DNA from: Micavibrio sp. UBA1664
GTDB lineage: Bacteria; Pseudomonadota; Alphaproteobacteria; Micavibrionales; UBA1664
Reading direction: 5' to 3'
DNA: 39,063 bases
Assembly (NCBI GenBank): GCA_002320485.1
Contig: DCKW01000067.1
Location: 1 to 39,063, forward strand
Positions within the stretch are counted from its first letter, which is position 1. The number at the start of each line of letters is the position of its first letter. This document shows positions 1-7,140 of this stretch, one piece after another. Under the pieces are notes generated by a model. That model was given only the letters and a program-made list of their open reading frames with translations, did no database searches and was not told where the DNA came from. The translations under genes were made by a program, and so were the position numbers.

Positions 1-1
1 T

Positions 2-145
2 GTGCCAAAGATTGTCGACTGGTACATGGATGGAAAAATCAATATAGATGACCTGATTACCCATACCATGCCTTTGGAAGAAATTAACACAGCTTTTGAC
101 CTGATGCATGAAGGAAAATCAATCCGCAGTGTGGTTAAGTTTTAA
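2..145 (+). CDS. S-(hydroxymethyl)glutathione dehydrogenase, C-terminal fragment
   Basis: This is the last 47 codons of a gene that begins outside the window. The translated tail contains VDWYMDGKINIDDLIT, a 'MPLEEINTAFDLMHEGKSIR' stretch and a terminal SVVKF. That is the typical end of the class III (glutathione-dependent) zinc alcohol dehydrogenase that oxidises S-hydroxymethylglutathione to S-formylglutathione in the cytoplasm. Its stop codon overlaps the start of the next gene by one base (TAATG), and the next gene encodes the following enzyme of the pathway, which supports the call. The zinc and NAD sites lie upstream and cannot be checked here. Another medium-chain dehydrogenase is possible from the fragment alone, but the neighbour makes that unlikely. 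Confidence 0.85.
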   Translation: MPKIVDWYMDGKINIDDLITHTMPLEEINTAFDLMHEGKSIRSVVKF

Positions 146-984
146 TGGAAAAAATAGAGTCACATAATTGTTTTAACGGCGAATTACAGGTATGGGAGCA
201 TGAAAGCAGTGCTTTAAATTGCACGATGAAGTTCTCAATCTTTCTGCCGGATAATCCGTCAGGTAAAACTTTACCATGTATTACATTTTTATCGGGCCTG
301 ACCTGTACTCACGAGAACTTTACTACCAAGGCCGGTGCTTACAGGAAGGCGGCGGAATTGGGCATTATTGTTGTTGCGCCCGACACGTCGCCACGTGGGG
401 ACGATGTGCCCGATGATGCCGATAGCTATGATTTCGGAAAAGGGGCGGGATTTTATTTGAATGCGGTTCAACAGCCGTGGGCAAAGCATTATCAGATGGA
501 AAATTACATTACTGATGAGCTTAATACTCTTATTGCCGATCATTTTGCAGTTAATGCAAAGAGGCAATCGATCATGGGGCATTCTATGGGTGGTCACGGG
601 GCTTTAACCCTCTATTTTAAACATCCGGATTTATACACATCTGTGTCTGCTTTCTCGCCGATCGTGGCGCCGACGCAAGTGCCATGGGGGCAAAAGGCCT
701 TTACAGGATATCTGGGCGGCGATGACCGTACACTGTGGAAGCAGCATGATGCCTGCGAACTTGTGCGTAAGAATGCCGATGATACGGAAATTTTGATCGA
801 TCAGGGTCTGGCTGACAATTTTTTGAAAGAGCAGCTCAAGCCCGAATTATTCGAGGCTGCATGTGATGAATCAGGGCAAAAACTGAGATTACGTCTTCAT
901 GAGGGATATGATCACAGCTATTTCTTCATTTCGACTTTTATTGATGACCATTTGGACCATCATTATCACTATCTGAAAGATTAA
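145..984 (+). CDS. fghA: S-formylglutathione hydrolase
   Basis: This 279-residue serine esterase hydrolyses S-formylglutathione to formate and glutathione, the second step of glutathione-dependent formaldehyde detoxification in the cytoplasm. The length matches the family. Visible family marks are the LSGLTCTHENF stretch near residue 50, the nucleophile elbow GHSMGGHGA near residue 145 (Ser catalytic) and the C-terminal HEGYDHSYFF segment carrying the catalytic histidine. It is translationally coupled to the upstream dehydrogenase by a one-base stop/start overlap, so the two are one operon. A bidirectional terminator lies about 60 bases after the stop. Confidence 0.95.
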   Translation: MEKIESHNCFNGELQVWEHESSALNCTMKFSIFLPDNPSGKTLPCITFLSGLTCTHENFTTKAGAYRKAAELGIIVVAPDTSPRGDDVPDDADSYDFGKGAGFYLNAVQQPWAKHYQMENYITDELNTLIADHFAVNAKRQSIMGHSMGGHGALTLYFKHPDLYTSVSAFSPIVAPTQVPWGQKAFTGYLGGDDRTLWKQHDACELVRKNADDTEILIDQGLADNFLKEQLKPELFEAACDESGQKLRLRLHEGYDHSYFFISTFIDDHLDHHYHYLKD

Positions 985-1045
985 ACTTCCAAATGTAAAG
1001 TTACTTGCTGGATGCTTTTTTTAAAAAATCACAAATATTGAAATG

Positions 1046-1082
1046 AAAAAACGGAGTGCCATTTGCGGGCACTCCGTTTTTT
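1046..1082. terminator. bidirectional intrinsic terminator
   Basis: A run of A, then the inverted repeat CGGAGTGCC / GGCACTCCG with a six-base loop, then a run of T. It sits between the convergent S-formylglutathione hydrolase and outer-membrane protein genes and has A-tract/T-tract on both sides, so it can end transcription in both directions. Confidence 0.9.
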
Positions 1083-1106
1083 GTGGGGAAGGGAAATTTC
1101 TTAATA

Positions 1107-1709
1107 TTAGAAGCGGTATCCCAGACCCAGACGAATGCTGTCGTCATCAGGGTCAATTCCGCCTTTTTCTTCATAGAATGTGTGTGAGTATTCCAAACGT
1201 GTGGACATGTGATCCCATGCAACCAGTTCCGTACCAAGACCCAGTTCAAACCCGTCATGCCAGTTATCACCTGCCGGTGTTTCGATTTCGGCACGTTTAT
1301 AACCCAAAATCGCGTATGGTACTGTTTCAAGGTTAAGTGTGTTGCTGATAATGCTCATACCAGGACGGAAGCTTACGCCCCACTCATTGTCTCTTTCGAT
1401 ACCGCCGTCGCTGCCGTTTGCCCAGCCATAGTGACCTTCGATAGCACCTGATAGGGCAAGACCTGTACGGTTAATGGTGGCATCCAGCAATGAATCAGCC
1501 TGCATACCGACGTAAACACCGTATTGGCCGCCGTCTAGGTCTGCCCCGGCATCATCCATCCAACCGTATCCGCCGTAAGCACCAATATAAGGGCTTGCGC
1601 TGCGGACGACCTGATCACGGTCTCCGTCTTTGTAATATGTGTCTTGTGCGATGGCTGCTGATGAGGCAAATGTCATCACTGCAGCAGAAGCAAGTAGTAA
1701 ATATTTCAT
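1107..1709 (-). CDS. outer-membrane beta-barrel protein
   Basis: A 200-residue exported protein. Residues 1-21 are a clear signal peptide (MKYLLLASAAVMTF then SSAAIA before QD). The remainder alternates hydrophobic and polar residues, is rich in Gly, Tyr and Asp, and ends in LGLGYRF, the aromatic C-terminal signature recognised by the BAM complex. This predicts a small eight-stranded or similar barrel of the OmpA/opacity-like class, but I cannot place it in a specific family. A good ribosome-binding site (AGAAGGATAACC) precedes the ATG. It is transcribed alone and ends at the shared terminator. Function could be structural or a small pore. Confidence 0.75.
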   Translation of the reverse strand: MKYLLLASAAVMTFASSAAIAQDTYYKDGDRDQVVRSASPYIGAYGGYGWMDDAGADLDGGQYGVYVGMQADSLLDATINRTGLALSGAIEGHYGWANGSDGGIERDNEWGVSFRPGMSIISNTLNLETVPYAILGYKRAEIETPAGDNWHDGFELGLGTELVAWDHMSTRLEYSHTFYEEKGGIDPDDDSIRLGLGYRF

Positions 1710-1839
1710 GGGTTATCCTTCTCTTTATTTTTATTGATAGACATTGGAAACGAAGCAATTGAAAAAAAGTTCATATATATTTTGAAATTATTTTCCTTTG
1801 ATTGTTCGATTAAGCCTTATTCATGCCCTAACATTATTA

Positions 1840-1848
1840 TGATATAGA
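1840..1848 (+). promoter_or_regulatory. putative extended -10 promoter, leaderless start
   Basis: TGATATAGA matches an extended -10 (TGnTATAnn). The ATG of the beta-lactamase begins seven bases after the box, where transcription would be expected to start, and no Shine-Dalgarno lies before that ATG. No clear -35 is seen. Confidence 0.4.
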
Positions 1849-1855
1849 TTTTTTA

Positions 1856-2656
1856 ATGAAACTAAAGGGCAGAGTAAGAATGCGCGCACAATTTTCTTTG
1901 TTATTGGCTATATTAATATTTATAGGTACGACCCCTGTGATGGCGCAAACGGTTTTTTCGTCATGTGGCGTGAAGGGCAGCACAACCTTGTACGATCTCA
2001 GTTCCAATCGCTGGGTAATGACAGATCAAGCCGATGCGGACAGGCAGACGTTACCGGCCTCGACCTTCAAAATTTTTCACTCGCTAATTGCTTTGGATAC
2101 GGGCGCGACAACATTGGGCGAAGTATTTGAATGGGATGGTGTCGAACGAGAATTTCCGATATGGAATGAGGATACGACACTGGAAGATGCCTTTCGTAAT
2201 TCGACAATATGGGTTTATGAAGAGCTAGCCAACCGTATCGACCATTCTACCTATCAACGCTATTTGCATTGGGCCGATTATGAGGGTAATGGCGATATAG
2301 AACACGGACAAGATAGCAATTTCTGGGTTTATGGCGCATTCGGTATTTCGCCGAAAGATCAGATTGCTATGCTGGTAAGTCTGTATAAAAACGAATTACC
2401 ATTTTCCCGTCAATCCATGAACATCGTAAAGTCTTTTATGAAAGAAGATGAGAACACATACGGAAAAACAGGCTGGACCCAACAGGACGGCACACACATC
2501 GGCTGGTGGGTAGGGTATCGTGAAACGTCTGTTGGCCCGATATTTTTCGCAACCCGCCTTACAAAACCGGAAAGTGAGAATCTTGGCAATTTCCTTGAAT
2601 GTCGCAAACAGATCACAAACGTGCTCATTAACGAATATTTGAAAAATGGACATTAA
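1856..2656 (+). CDS. class D (OXA-type) beta-lactamase
   Basis: A 266-residue periplasmic serine beta-lactamase of class D. A signal peptide ends around TTPVMAQ (residue 31). The catalytic PASTFK motif gives Ser69 and Lys72, and the KTG box is YGKTGW at residues 202-207. IGWWVGY (215-221) and FWVYGAFGIS (156-165) align with the equivalent OXA segments. Two canonical motifs deviate: S-x-V reads S116-T-I118, and Y-G-N reads Y-E-G-N (142-145). The start is uncertain. The ATG at 1856 sits seven bases after a -10-like box (leaderless), while an ATG at 1880 has AAAGGGCAGAG upstream and would give 258 residues. The gene overlaps the next one by 11 bases. Substrate range cannot be told from the sequence. 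Confidence 0.88.
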   Translation: MKLKGRVRMRAQFSLLLAILIFIGTTPVMAQTVFSSCGVKGSTTLYDLSSNRWVMTDQADADRQTLPASTFKIFHSLIALDTGATTLGEVFEWDGVEREFPIWNEDTTLEDAFRNSTIWVYEELANRIDHSTYQRYLHWADYEGNGDIEHGQDSNFWVYGAFGISPKDQIAMLVSLYKNELPFSRQSMNIVKSFMKEDENTYGKTGWTQQDGTHIGWWVGYRETSVGPIFFATRLTKPESENLGNFLECRKQITNVLINEYLKNGH

Positions 2657-3440
2657 AAGTAATTCACCCGATTTATGGAATGAAGCTTTGCCTGTGAAAA
2701 AAGATAGCGGGCATAAATATGATGCAGGGCATGCCTTTATTTACGCGGCGCCGGAAATGACAGGGGCGACAAGACTGGCGGCAACCGCATGCGCGCGAAT
2801 GGGTGTGGGGCTTGTCACCGTATTATGTAAGGACGATACATATGATATTTTCCGCGGAAGTTTGCCGGCTCATATCATCGCCCGTAACGACCTATCCTAC
2901 TATCACGATAAATTATCGGCTCGATTGTACGGGTCTGGCGGAATGGCTTGCAAAATTGATTTTGGTGTCGATGTGCCGACCGTTCTCGATGCCGCGGCCT
3001 TGAAACATTTACCTGAAACCCTGTCACCGCATTATATTCTAACCCCCCACGAAGGGGAATTTGCAAAAACTTTTCCCGATATTTCAGGTGATAAGGAAAA
3101 CGCAGCACGTGTAGCGGCCCAAATGGTCAATGCAATTATTGTTTTAAAGGGACAAAAAACAGTTATTGCCGCGCCTGACGGACGGGTTGTGGTTAATACT
3201 CATGCCTCACCTTATTTGGCGACGGGGGGAACGGGCGATGTATTGGCTGGAATGATAACAGGCTTGCTCGCACAAAAAATGCCATCATTTGAGGCGGCCT
3301 GTGCCGGTGTATGGATGCATGGTGAAGCAGGCATCGCCTTAGGTGCAGGGCTTGTTGCCAGTGATATCGAGATCATTTTGCCAAAAATATTAACTATGCT
3401 TCATCAACGTAAAAATCACTCAAAACCAGGGTTTCTTTAA
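2646..3440 (+). CDS. nnrD: ADP-dependent NAD(P)H-hydrate dehydratase (YjeF C-terminal domain type)
   Basis: A 264-residue ribokinase-like protein that restores NAD(P)H from its damaged hydrated form using ADP. Family marks are YDAGHAFIYAAPEMTGATRLAA (near 25-47, split here by reading), TPHEGEF at 133-139 and the phosphate-binding GTGDVLAG at 195-202. Only the dehydratase domain is present; the epimerase (NnrE) domain usually fused at the N terminus in bacteria is absent. Two conserved motifs are changed: the usual GPGxG reads GSGG near residue 96 and the usual DADAL reads DAAAL at 115-119. It starts inside the end of the beta-lactamase gene, so the two are probably cotranscribed. Confidence 0.87.
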   Translation: MDIKSNSPDLWNEALPVKKDSGHKYDAGHAFIYAAPEMTGATRLAATACARMGVGLVTVLCKDDTYDIFRGSLPAHIIARNDLSYYHDKLSARLYGSGGMACKIDFGVDVPTVLDAAALKHLPETLSPHYILTPHEGEFAKTFPDISGDKENAARVAAQMVNAIIVLKGQKTVIAAPDGRVVVNTHASPYLATGGTGDVLAGMITGLLAQKMPSFEAACAGVWMHGEAGIALGAGLVASDIEIILPKILTMLHQRKNHSKPGFL

Positions 3441-3465
3441 TTTAATGATCCTATCCTGCAATATT

Positions 3466-3474
3466 TGGTATAGT
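3466..3474 (+). promoter_or_regulatory. putative extended -10 promoter, leaderless start for yeiH-like gene
   Basis: TTGGTATAGT contains an extended -10 (TGGTATAGT). The following ATG at 3483 lies eight bases downstream and has no Shine-Dalgarno. The -35 region is poor. The arrangement matches other probable leaderless starts in this window. Confidence 0.4.
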
Positions 3475-3482
3475 ATTGAACG

Positions 3483-4418
3483 ATGACTGCAAAGATCATC
3501 CTTCCTCTTATTGCGTTGATATGTCTTTTGCCGTTTGTGTCGTCGGCAGTGGCATTAGCCCTCGGTATCATTATTGCTCTCCTATTCGGTAATCCTTTCG
3601 CGGCCTTTACACAAAAGGCGACCCGGCATTTACTTGCGTGGTCGATTATCGGCTTAGGGGCGGGTATGGACTTACACGCAATCGGCAGCGCGGGATTGCA
3701 AGGTATTATGATAACGATGGGAAGTATTATCTTTATCTTTAGTGCTGGATATATGCTTGGAAAATTTTTTAATGTTCCGCATATAACATCCGTTTTGATT
3801 TCTATCGGTACGGCAATTTGCGGAGGAAGCGCCATTGCCGCCACCGCACCTGTTGTGAAGGCCAAAACCCATGAGATAACGGTTGCCCTTGCAGTGGTTT
3901 TTACGCTCAATGCAATTGCTTTATTTCTGTTTCCGTTAATCGGACATGTGTTGAACATGTCGCAAGATGATTTCGGTTTATGGAGTGCATTGGCCATCCA
4001 TGATACAAGTTCGGTTGTCGGTGCAACAATGCAATATGGCGATCAGGCCCTGCAGACGGGCACAACAGTCAAACTGGTCAGGGCGTTGTGGATTATCCCT
4101 GCCGTTTTCCTGATCGGATATTTTTATAATAAAAGCACACAAGAAAGCGCAGAAAGCTATGTTAAAGCAAGAAAGCCATGGTTTATTCTCGGTTTTATAA
4201 TGATGGCCGCGATAGTGACATGGGTTCCTGCAACTCGAGAAGCAGGGCAGGTGATCAGTCTCGTTGCCAAGCAGGTATTAGTAATGACCCTCTTTCTGAT
4301 CGGGGCCTCCCTTACCCGCGAAACTTTAAAAGCGGCAGGTGTAAAACCCTATTTACAAGGGGTTTCCCTATGGATTTTGACATCCGTAACAAGTTTGATA
4401 ATTATTTTATTGATGTAA
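3483..4418 (+). CDS. YeiH/UPF0324 family putative sulfate exporter
   Basis: A 311-residue polytopic inner-membrane protein with about ten hydrophobic segments. The signature GTAICGGSAIAA (near 102-113) and the later AIHDTSSVVGA stretch (near 176) are characteristic of the YeiH family (PF03601), annotated as putative sulfate exporters, though the physiological substrate is poorly established. The length is slightly short for the family. The start codon lacks a ribosome-binding site and follows a -10-like box by eight bases. It lies 42 bases after nnrD on the same strand and may be partly cotranscribed with it. A tRNA on the opposite strand follows. Confidence 0.88.
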   Translation: MTAKIILPLIALICLLPFVSSAVALALGIIIALLFGNPFAAFTQKATRHLLAWSIIGLGAGMDLHAIGSAGLQGIMITMGSIIFIFSAGYMLGKFFNVPHITSVLISIGTAICGGSAIAATAPVVKAKTHEITVALAVVFTLNAIALFLFPLIGHVLNMSQDDFGLWSALAIHDTSSVVGATMQYGDQALQTGTTVKLVRALWIIPAVFLIGYFYNKSTQESAESYVKARKPWFILGFIMMAAIVTWVPATREAGQVISLVAKQVLVMTLFLIGASLTRETLKAAGVKPYLQGVSLWILTSVTSLIIILLM

Positions 4419-4429
4419 ATGAGGAAAGA

Positions 4430-4504
4430 TGGTGCTGCCGAGGAGAATTGAACTCCCGGCCTCACCCTTACCAAGGGTGCGCTCTACCACTGAGCTACGG
4501 CAGC
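4430..4504 (-). tRNA. tRNA-Thr(GGT)
   Basis: On the minus strand the acceptor stem GCTGCCG pairs with CGGCAGC. The anticodon arm is CACCC-TTGGTAA-GGGTG, giving anticodon GGT (threonine, ACC/ACU). A T-arm with GTTCAAT follows, then discriminator A, and the CCA end is encoded. Length is 75 bases with CCA. Confidence 0.97.
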
Positions 4505-4538
4505 CGGTTCAAACAATTAAAGCTTGATTACTGTGGAT

Positions 4539-4567
4539 GTTTTATCCTAAATGTTTGAGGCTATCAA
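4539..4567 (-). promoter_or_regulatory. putative promoter of tRNA-Thr
   Basis: On the minus strand TTGATA is followed after 17 bases by TAAAAC, about 35 bases upstream of the tRNA. The -35 hexamer overlaps the putative ribosome-binding region (CAAGGA) of the divergent 43-residue gene. Confidence 0.45.
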
Positions 4568-4573
4568 GGATTT

Positions 4574-4705
4574 ATGAGCATAATGACCAAAGAAAAATTA
4601 CAGGACAAGCTGGATAAAAGAGCGGCGGCACTCAGGGAAAATTTGAAACGCCGCAAGGCCGTCGCAAAAGCCAAGTCCGACAAGCAGAAAAATAAAGAAA
4701 AATAG
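4574..4705 (+). CDS. small basic protein, 43 residues
   Basis: A short open frame that begins MSIMTKEKLQDKLDKR and ends KQKNKEK. About one third of the residues are Lys or Arg and the whole reads as one amphipathic, highly charged helix. CAAGGA lies just before the first ATG; a second in-frame ATG at 4583 (MTKEKL) has a more usual spacing. The stop lies 13 bases before dcd on the same strand, so the two genes are probably one operon. No family is recognised with certainty. Its regular coding character and tight packing against dcd argue it is real, possibly an RNA- or DNA-associated peptide, which is speculation. Confidence 0.6.
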   Translation: MSIMTKEKLQDKLDKRAAALRENLKRRKAVAKAKSDKQKNKEK

Positions 4706-4718
4706 GAAGTTTTTACAG

Positions 4719-5306
4719 ATGAGCATTATGCCCGATCACTGGATCCGCACACAATCCAAAGACAACAGCATGATAGACCCGTTCCATGAAAAGCAAAAAG
4801 GGCAGGGGATTATTTCCTATGGCCTGTCATCCTATGGCTATGACGCCCGTCTGGCCGATGAATTTATGATTTTCACCAATGTCGATAATGCGATCGTCGA
4901 CCCGAAAAATTTTGATGAGAGTAGCTTTGTCGAGCGTAAAACCGATGTATGTATTATTCCTCCAAACAGTTTCGCTTTGTGCCGCACTGTCGAGTATTTC
5001 AAAATTCCCGATGACGTGCTGGTGATATGTCTGGGGAAAAGTACGTATGCGCGTTGTGGATTAATTGTCAATGTCACACCTCTGGAACCCGGTTGGGAAG
5101 GTCAGGTCACATTGGAAATTTCAAATACAACGCCACTTCCTGCAAAGGTGTATGCGAATGAAGGTATTTGTCAGTTTTTGTTTTATAAAGGCGATTCGCC
5201 TTGCGAGGTTACATATGCGGCGCGTTCGGGAAAATATATGGGTCAACGCGGCGTCACCTTGCCACGTTTAAAGGTTGATGCCGACGAGGATACGGAAGCG
5301 GCATAA
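4719..5306 (+). CDS. dcd: dCTP deaminase
   Basis: A 195-residue homotrimeric cytoplasmic enzyme that deaminates dCTP to dUTP, feeding dTMP synthesis. The N-terminal PDHWIR...MIDPF, YGLSSYGYDARLA near residue 34, GKSTYARCGLIVNVTPLEPGW near 108 and the GQVTLEISN segment with its catalytic Glu are all present and match the family. The length is slightly longer than E. coli Dcd because of an acidic tail (DADEDTEAA). AGGAAG sits a suitable distance before the ATG. A bidirectional terminator follows directly after the stop. Confidence 0.96.
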   Translation: MSIMPDHWIRTQSKDNSMIDPFHEKQKGQGIISYGLSSYGYDARLADEFMIFTNVDNAIVDPKNFDESSFVERKTDVCIIPPNSFALCRTVEYFKIPDDVLVICLGKSTYARCGLIVNVTPLEPGWEGQVTLEISNTTPLPAKVYANEGICQFLFYKGDSPCEVTYAARSGKYMGQRGVTLPRLKVDADEDTEAA

Positions 5307-5336
5307 AAAACAGGGTTGAAACAACCCTGTTTTTTA
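5305..5336. terminator. bidirectional intrinsic terminator
   Basis: A-run, CAGGGTTG / CAACCCTG stem with a short AAA loop, then T-run. It lies between the convergent dcd and the secreted repeat-rich protein gene and can serve both. Confidence 0.9.
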
Positions 5337-5355
5337 GGAGTGGATAAATAATAAT

Positions 5356-5763
5356 TTAATCGTTAAAGCCGTTTACGTTCATTTCACCGTCCAGATCCAC
5401 CTCGGAATTCATACGGGAAGTTGATGTAACGCTTGGCTGATCATCGAAACGTGTATCTACACCAGATTGAACGTCACCACGGTAAGATGTGTTATTGCGA
5501 TATAATTTCTCGGCGCGTGTCTCAGCATCAACATCAGCGCGAGAACGGGCATCGGCACTGACATTGTTGCTACCGCTACGGATGCCTGTGTCGGCTCTCA
5601 CGCCTGTATTGACACCAGCATTCACGCCTGCGGCGGACACACCTGTGTTTAACCCTACGCCGGTCGAGTTTCCAACGGATAATTGCGCGTGGGAAGCCGG
5701 AATTGCAACGGCAAATGTTAAAGCCAAAGCAGAACATAGAGTAGTTGTTTTTAATAAATTCAT
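5356..5763 (-). CDS. secreted Gly/Val/Asn-rich repeat protein
   Basis: A 135-residue protein with a clear signal peptide (hydrophobic core to about residue 26, ending ASHAQ). The mature N-terminal part repeats a short Asn/Ala-x-Gly-Val unit roughly every four to seven residues (for example LNTGVSAAGVNAGVNTGV, residues 38-55). The C-terminal half is Asp/Arg/Ser-rich and has no hydrophobic core. No catalytic motif is visible and I do not recognise the family. The composition suggests a periplasmic or surface-exposed, repetitive and possibly disordered protein. It ends at the terminator shared with dcd. Confidence 0.7.
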   Translation of the reverse strand: MNLLKTTTLCSALALTFAVAIPASHAQLSVGNSTGVGLNTGVSAAGVNAGVNTGVRADTGIRSGSNNVSADARSRADVDAETRAEKLYRNNTSYRGDVQSGVDTRFDDQPSVTSTSRMNSEVDLDGEMNVNGFND

Positions 5764-5881
5764 TTTATTTTCCTTTGTTACAGGGTTTGAATGTTCCTGA
5801 CTAACATAAGAGCATTGCAGTCCGTTCCAATTTTATCTAAGGTCATTTTGTGAGTTTTTTGTAACAGAAAGGTAACATAAA

Positions 5882-7105
5882 ATGGCATTTATCGCTGACC
5901 GCTTGTCCCGTATCAAACCATCCCCAACGCTTGCTGTAACGGCAAAGGCCGCCGAGTTGAAAGCGTCGGGTAAAGATATTATAGGATTAGGGGCGGGTGA
6001 GCCTGATTTCGATACACCCGATTTTGTTAAAGAGGGGGCAAAGGCCGCGATTGATGCAGGCAAAACGAAATACACAGCAGTGGACGGCACGCCCGAATTA
6101 AAGGATGCAATTATTGCAAAGTTCAAACGCGATAATAATTTAACCTATACTCGTGAGCAAATTACGGTTGGAACAGGTGGAAAACAGGTTTTATATAATG
6201 CTTTAATGGCATCTGTTAATCCGGGGGATGAGGTCGTTATTCCGGCGCCGTATTGGGTGTCTTATCCGGATATGACGTTACTGGCGGAAGGTGAGCCGGT
6301 ATTTGTAGAATGTTCAGCCGATAACGAATTTAAATTACAGGCTAACGATCTTGAGGCCGCAATTACAAATAAAACAAAATGGGTGATATTAAATTCTCCG
6401 TCCAACCCTACGGGATCAGCCTATTCGTGGGATGAGATGAAGGCGTTAACGGATGTTTTGGTCAAATATCCGCATGTATATATCATGACCGACGATATGT
6501 ATGAACATCTGGTCTATGACGGGTTTGAATTTTGTACGCCCGCACAGGTTGAGCCGAAATTGTTTGACCGCACACTGACATGTAACGGTGTGTCGAAATC
6601 TTATGCGATGACCGGATGGCGTATCGGTTATGCAGGCGGGCCGAAAGAATTGATCAAGGCAATGTCGAAAATTCAGTCGCAATCGACATCTAACCCTTCC
6701 TCCATTTCACAGGCGGCGGCAACAACGGCATTGAACGGCGACCAGTCATTTTTACAGGAGCGTAACGATGTTTTTAAAGATCGCCGTGATTTGGTGGTCA
6801 AAATGTTAAATGATGCGGAGGGCGTATCGTGCCATACGCCGGAAGGCGCGTTTTATATTTATGCGTCATGCAAGGGATGCATAGGCAAAAAAACACCTGA
6901 GGGTAAAACAATCAATACCGATGAGGACTTTGTGACATATTTACTGGAGACGGTCGGCGTGGCGGCAGTACATGGTGAGGCATTCGGTTTAAGTCCGTTT
7001 TTCCGTATTTCCTATGCGACATCGACTGAGGCTTTAACCGAGGCATGCAAACGCATTCAAAAGGCATGCGACGCCCTTAAAGGACAAGCACGCGAAGCTG
7101 CCTAA
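5882..7105 (+). CDS. aspC: class I PLP-dependent aspartate aminotransferase
   Basis: A 407-residue cytoplasmic aminotransferase of the Ib (aspartate/prephenate) subgroup that interconverts aspartate and oxaloacetate with glutamate/2-oxoglutarate. The N-terminal LSRIKPSPTLAVTAKAAEL and GAGEPDFDTP are typical of alphaproteobacterial AatA. PLP-site residues visible are Asn175 (SPSNPTG), Asp204 and Tyr207 (DDMYEHL) and the Schiff-base Lys239 in NGVSKSYAMTGWRIGY; the substrate Arg lies in FFRISYATS near the end. The ribosome-binding site GAAAGG precedes the ATG. It is flanked by genes on the opposite strand and is transcribed alone. Dual prephenate aminotransferase activity is possible for this subgroup. 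Confidence 0.93.
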   Translation: MAFIADRLSRIKPSPTLAVTAKAAELKASGKDIIGLGAGEPDFDTPDFVKEGAKAAIDAGKTKYTAVDGTPELKDAIIAKFKRDNNLTYTREQITVGTGGKQVLYNALMASVNPGDEVVIPAPYWVSYPDMTLLAEGEPVFVECSADNEFKLQANDLEAAITNKTKWVILNSPSNPTGSAYSWDEMKALTDVLVKYPHVYIMTDDMYEHLVYDGFEFCTPAQVEPKLFDRTLTCNGVSKSYAMTGWRIGYAGGPKELIKAMSKIQSQSTSNPSSISQAAATTALNGDQSFLQERNDVFKDRRDLVVKMLNDAEGVSCHTPEGAFYIYASCKGCIGKKTPEGKTINTDEDFVTYLLETVGVAAVHGEAFGLSPFFRISYATSTEALTEACKRIQKACDALKGQAREAA

Positions 7106-7140
7106 AATTGATCGTGTAAAATAGGTGTTTAATCTTGTTG

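Noticed and set aside
1001..1330. Open frames opposite the outer-membrane protein gene and across the terminator
   Set aside because: They run through the terminator hairpin or are antisense/shadow frames of the barrel protein gene.
3437..3997. 186-codon open frame on the minus strand
   Set aside because: It lies wholly antisense to the well-supported YeiH transporter gene, and its composition is the complement of membrane-helix codons.
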